The position numbers and the translations under genes are program-made. Below, one piece after another: positions 62,239 through 64,000 of a stretch of DNA of 64,000 bases. Position 1 is the stretch's first letter. Each line of letters begins with the position of its first letter. Source of the stretch: Pontivivens sp032464575 (GTDB lineage: Bacteria > Pseudomonadota > Alphaproteobacteria > Rhodobacterales > Rhodobacteraceae); NCBI GenBank assembly GCA_032464575.1, contig JAWDKM010000007.1:269804-333803 (forward strand), read 5' to 3'. The notes under the pieces were generated by a model. The model saw only the letters and a list, made by a program, of their open reading frames with translations, was not told where the DNA came from and searched no databases.

Positions 62239-62811
62239 GCGTTTGGGGGTCCTCGGATTGCTTCGCCTGGGACAAGGGAGCCGACAACGTTCTGGCTTGC
62301 GTCATCGCAGACCATGACGCAGGAGCCGCGGGGAAAACGATGGGACCTTTCGGTGGGCTCGTCGGCTACGCCATCTATCCCGATGTGATCCGTCGTCACT
62401 CGCCGCGTGGTATCCGAGGCTCTGCAGGCGACGTTGACACGCGCCGCCCGAGCGAGGCCAATTTCGAAGGATGCTTATTGCGGCTCGCCGAAAGCCGCCT
62501 GGGTTCGGCCAACAGGTCTCGCAACCCTGAAGACGCTCGAGCGCCGTGGTGTTGAAGTCACCGTAGACTTCGTCTTCCCGCCTGGGAGCGGGGGACGTCC
62601 TTTTCGGTCAGTGGAAAACGATCGTCGGCAAGACCGAACTTTGTGAATGCCCGAGATATCTCGCCAGGGTTGAGCAGTGTTTTTGAATTCATCGATACGA
62701 CGATTGCAGCGCCGGTCGAGCGCCCCGACGGCTCGATCGCTTACCAATACATCCACACTTTCCATCCTACCCCTCCTAGTGCTGCCGGCACGGCGCCGCG
62801 GGCTATAGAAG
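62239..62811. other. Stretch with no supported gene left of the IS element
   Basis: These 573 bases carry only short open frames with no recognised domain. They may be debris linked to the insertion that follows. Confidence 0.4.
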
Positions 62812-62858
62812 TGGTCCCGCAAATCTGGACAGGTGTGTAAGCCACTCCCGACCTGAGG

Positions 62859-63149
62859 ATGGACGGGACGACGAAGACGCGGAAGCGCTACAGTGCGGCG
62901 TTCAAAGCGAAGGTTACCTTGGGGGCGATCCGAGGCGAGTTGACGATGGCCGAGCTGGCCTCGCGGCACGAGATCCACCCAACGATGATCGCAGCGTGGA
63001 AGTGGCAGGCGATCGAGGGGATGAGTTCGACGTTCTCAAACCCGGCGGAAGCGGCGAAGGCGAGCGAGGCCGAGATCGACCGGCTGCACCCCGAGATTGG
63101 GCAGCTCGTGGTGGAGCGGGATTTTTTGGCCAGAGGGTCCGGTCGATGA
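62859..63149 (+). CDS. IS3-family transposase OrfA
   Basis: The 96-residue protein has an N-terminal helix-turn-helix (YSAAFKAKVTLGAIRGELTM; ELASRHEIHPTMIAAWK) and a C-terminal leucine-zipper-like helix ending VVERDFLAR, the normal OrfA end. A slippery T-TTT-TTG run near 63122-63128 is placed where -1 frameshifting often makes the OrfAB fusion. It overlaps OrfB by ATGA. Confidence 0.85.
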   Translation: MDGTTKTRKRYSAAFKAKVTLGAIRGELTMAELASRHEIHPTMIAAWKWQAIEGMSSTFSNPAEAAKASEAEIDRLHPEIGQLVVERDFLARGSGR

Positions 63150-63950
63150 GCGTGGCCGAGCGGCGCGCGATGATCGAGCCGGACCACGGGCGGCTGTCGA
63201 TCACGGCGCGGTGGCGCCTTATATCGATCAGCCGGTCGTCCTTCTACTACCGGCCAGCGCCAGAGAACGCCGAGACGCTGGCCTTGATGCGCGTCATCGA
63301 CGCGGCGTTCCTGGACTGCCCCTGGTATGGCAGCCGGCAGATGGTGCATCACCTGCACCGCGACGGCCGGTCGGTGGGCCGTCGGCGGCTGCGCCGACTG
63401 ATGCGCAAGTTGGGCTTGGTGCCGATCTATCAGAAGCCGCGGACGAGCGGCCCGCACCCCGAGCACCGCGTCTATCCGTACCTGCTGCGCCGTATGGCGA
63501 TCACAGCGCCCGATCAGGCCTGATGTGCAGACATCACCTACCCACCGATGCGCCAGGGCTTTCTCTACCTCGTGGCAGTTCATGGACTCGCACAGCCGCC
63601 GGGTCTTGGCATGGCGGCCCTCGAACACGCTGGAGGCCGGGTTCTGCATCGACGCCCCGAAAGAGAAGCGCTGGCGCGTCACGACCCGCCGGCGATCTTC
63701 AACACCGACCAGGGCAGCCGGTTCACCAGCCAGAACTTCACCACGGTCCTCGTCGGGGCAGGCATCCGGATCAGCATGGACGGTCGCGGCCGCTGGACGG
63801 ACAACTTCTTCATCGAGCGGCTCTGGAGATCGCGGAAATACGAATGCGTCCACCTGCACGCCTTCGAGACCGGTTCAGGCCTGCGCATCGACCTCACCCG
63901 GTGGTTCGGCGACTACAACAGACGACCTGCGCCCCGCGTTCGCTCCAGCG
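63146..63950 (+). pseudogene. IS3-family transposase OrfB (DDE integrase), inactivated
   Basis: The reading starts well (SVAERRAMIEPDHGRLSI, YGSRQMVHHLHRDG, RRLMRKLGLVPIYQKP) but has a TGA at 63521-63523 where relatives have Trp just before CADITY. A frameshift near 63580 follows (relatives continue as in MDSHSRRVLAWRPSNTLEAG, here in a different frame), and another near 63655-63665 before IFNTDQGSRFTS. The first Asp (CADITY), second Asp (NTDQGS) and final Glu (NFFIERLW) of the DDE triad can all be traced, so decay is recent. It cannot make a functional transposase. Confidence 0.85.
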
Positions 63951-64000
63951 GATCGAGGGGTCCTTCGGTTGCATCAGTGGGCCTATGCGGCCCGTTTTTC

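Larger units (their letters stand above)
62812..64000 (+). mobile_element. IS3-family insertion sequence, decayed, right end not seen
   Basis: OrfA and a broken OrfB of an IS3-family element are present. The left end is estimated near 62812, where GGTCCCGCAAATCTGGACAG resembles IS3-type terminal repeats; this boundary is a guess. The right end is at or beyond the window edge. Confidence 0.7.

Noticed and set aside
1..64000. tRNA, rRNA or riboswitch genes
   Set aside because: No cloverleaf-like or conserved rRNA segments were noticed in the intergenic regions; a covariance-model scan was not possible.

Overview
The window is about 64 kb of high-GC DNA with the gene style of an alphaproteobacterium, most likely a Rhodobacterales (Roseobacter-like) organism. 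This is inferred from the exopolysaccharide (EPS) genes (ExoF/GumC-like), the DUF1469/DUF3618 envelope pair, sucrose-phosphate synthase and KaiBC; no rRNA or other phylogenetic marker is present. Many starts are GTG and many neighbouring genes overlap by 4 bp (ATGA/GTGA), so operons are clear.

Layout. (1) 1-6.5 kb: the cut end of a rhomboid protease, an alpha/beta hydrolase, and a pqiA-pqiA-pqiB-pqiC envelope lipid-transport operon whose PqiB has a long repeat-built tail. (2) 6.9-28.7 kb: a large Wzx/Wzy-type EPS locus. It holds an ArnA-like decarboxylase, a DPM1/ArnC-like GT2 and a GT-C enzyme; a UDP-glucuronate 4-epimerase; a secreted beta-helix lyase-like protein; two GT4s; an RTX-type calcium-binding protein; a GT2; a flippase; an ExoF-like export protein; a MurA/MurB paralogue pair; a chain-length regulator with a degenerate kinase domain; a polymerase/ligase; and UDP-glucose dehydrogenase. 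(3) 28.8-35.1 kb: a gltS remnant, a secreted cupin protein, and an AraC-type regulator divergent from an oxidoreductase/MBL/membrane-haem operon that contains a frameshifted gene. (4) 35.5-39.7 kb: a 1377-residue multidomain GH9 cellulase. (5) 40.9-43.7 kb: a periplasmic binding protein divergent from a chemoreceptor. (6) 44.8-50.9 kb: a sulfotransferase, glycosyltransferases and a sucrose-phosphate synthase/phosphatase fusion. (7) 51.1-59.3 kb: stress and envelope genes: a PRC-barrel repeat protein, the DUF1469/DUF3618 operon, a ZIP-like transporter, a Crp/Fnr-KaiC-KaiB operon and a PA2169-type four-helix protein. (8) 59.6-62.2 kb: a second EPS segment with a GT2 divergent from the initiating phosphosugar transferase. 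(9) 62.8-64 kb: a decayed IS3-family element.

How it fits together. UDP-glucose dehydrogenase gives UDP-GlcA. This can be epimerised to UDP-GalA or decarboxylated to a UDP-pentose. The MurA/MurB paralogues could convert UDP-GlcNAc to UDP-MurNAc. The initiating transferase, the GTs, the flippase, the polymerase, the chain-length protein and the ExoF-like exporter then form a complete assembly line. The two EPS segments, about 32 kb apart, share an apparently uncharacterised 13-bp palindrome, CAACY-N3-RGTTG. All six exact copies I found lie in intergenic DNA upstream of EPS genes, which suggests one dedicated regulon. This and the MurA/MurB pair are the most interesting observations.
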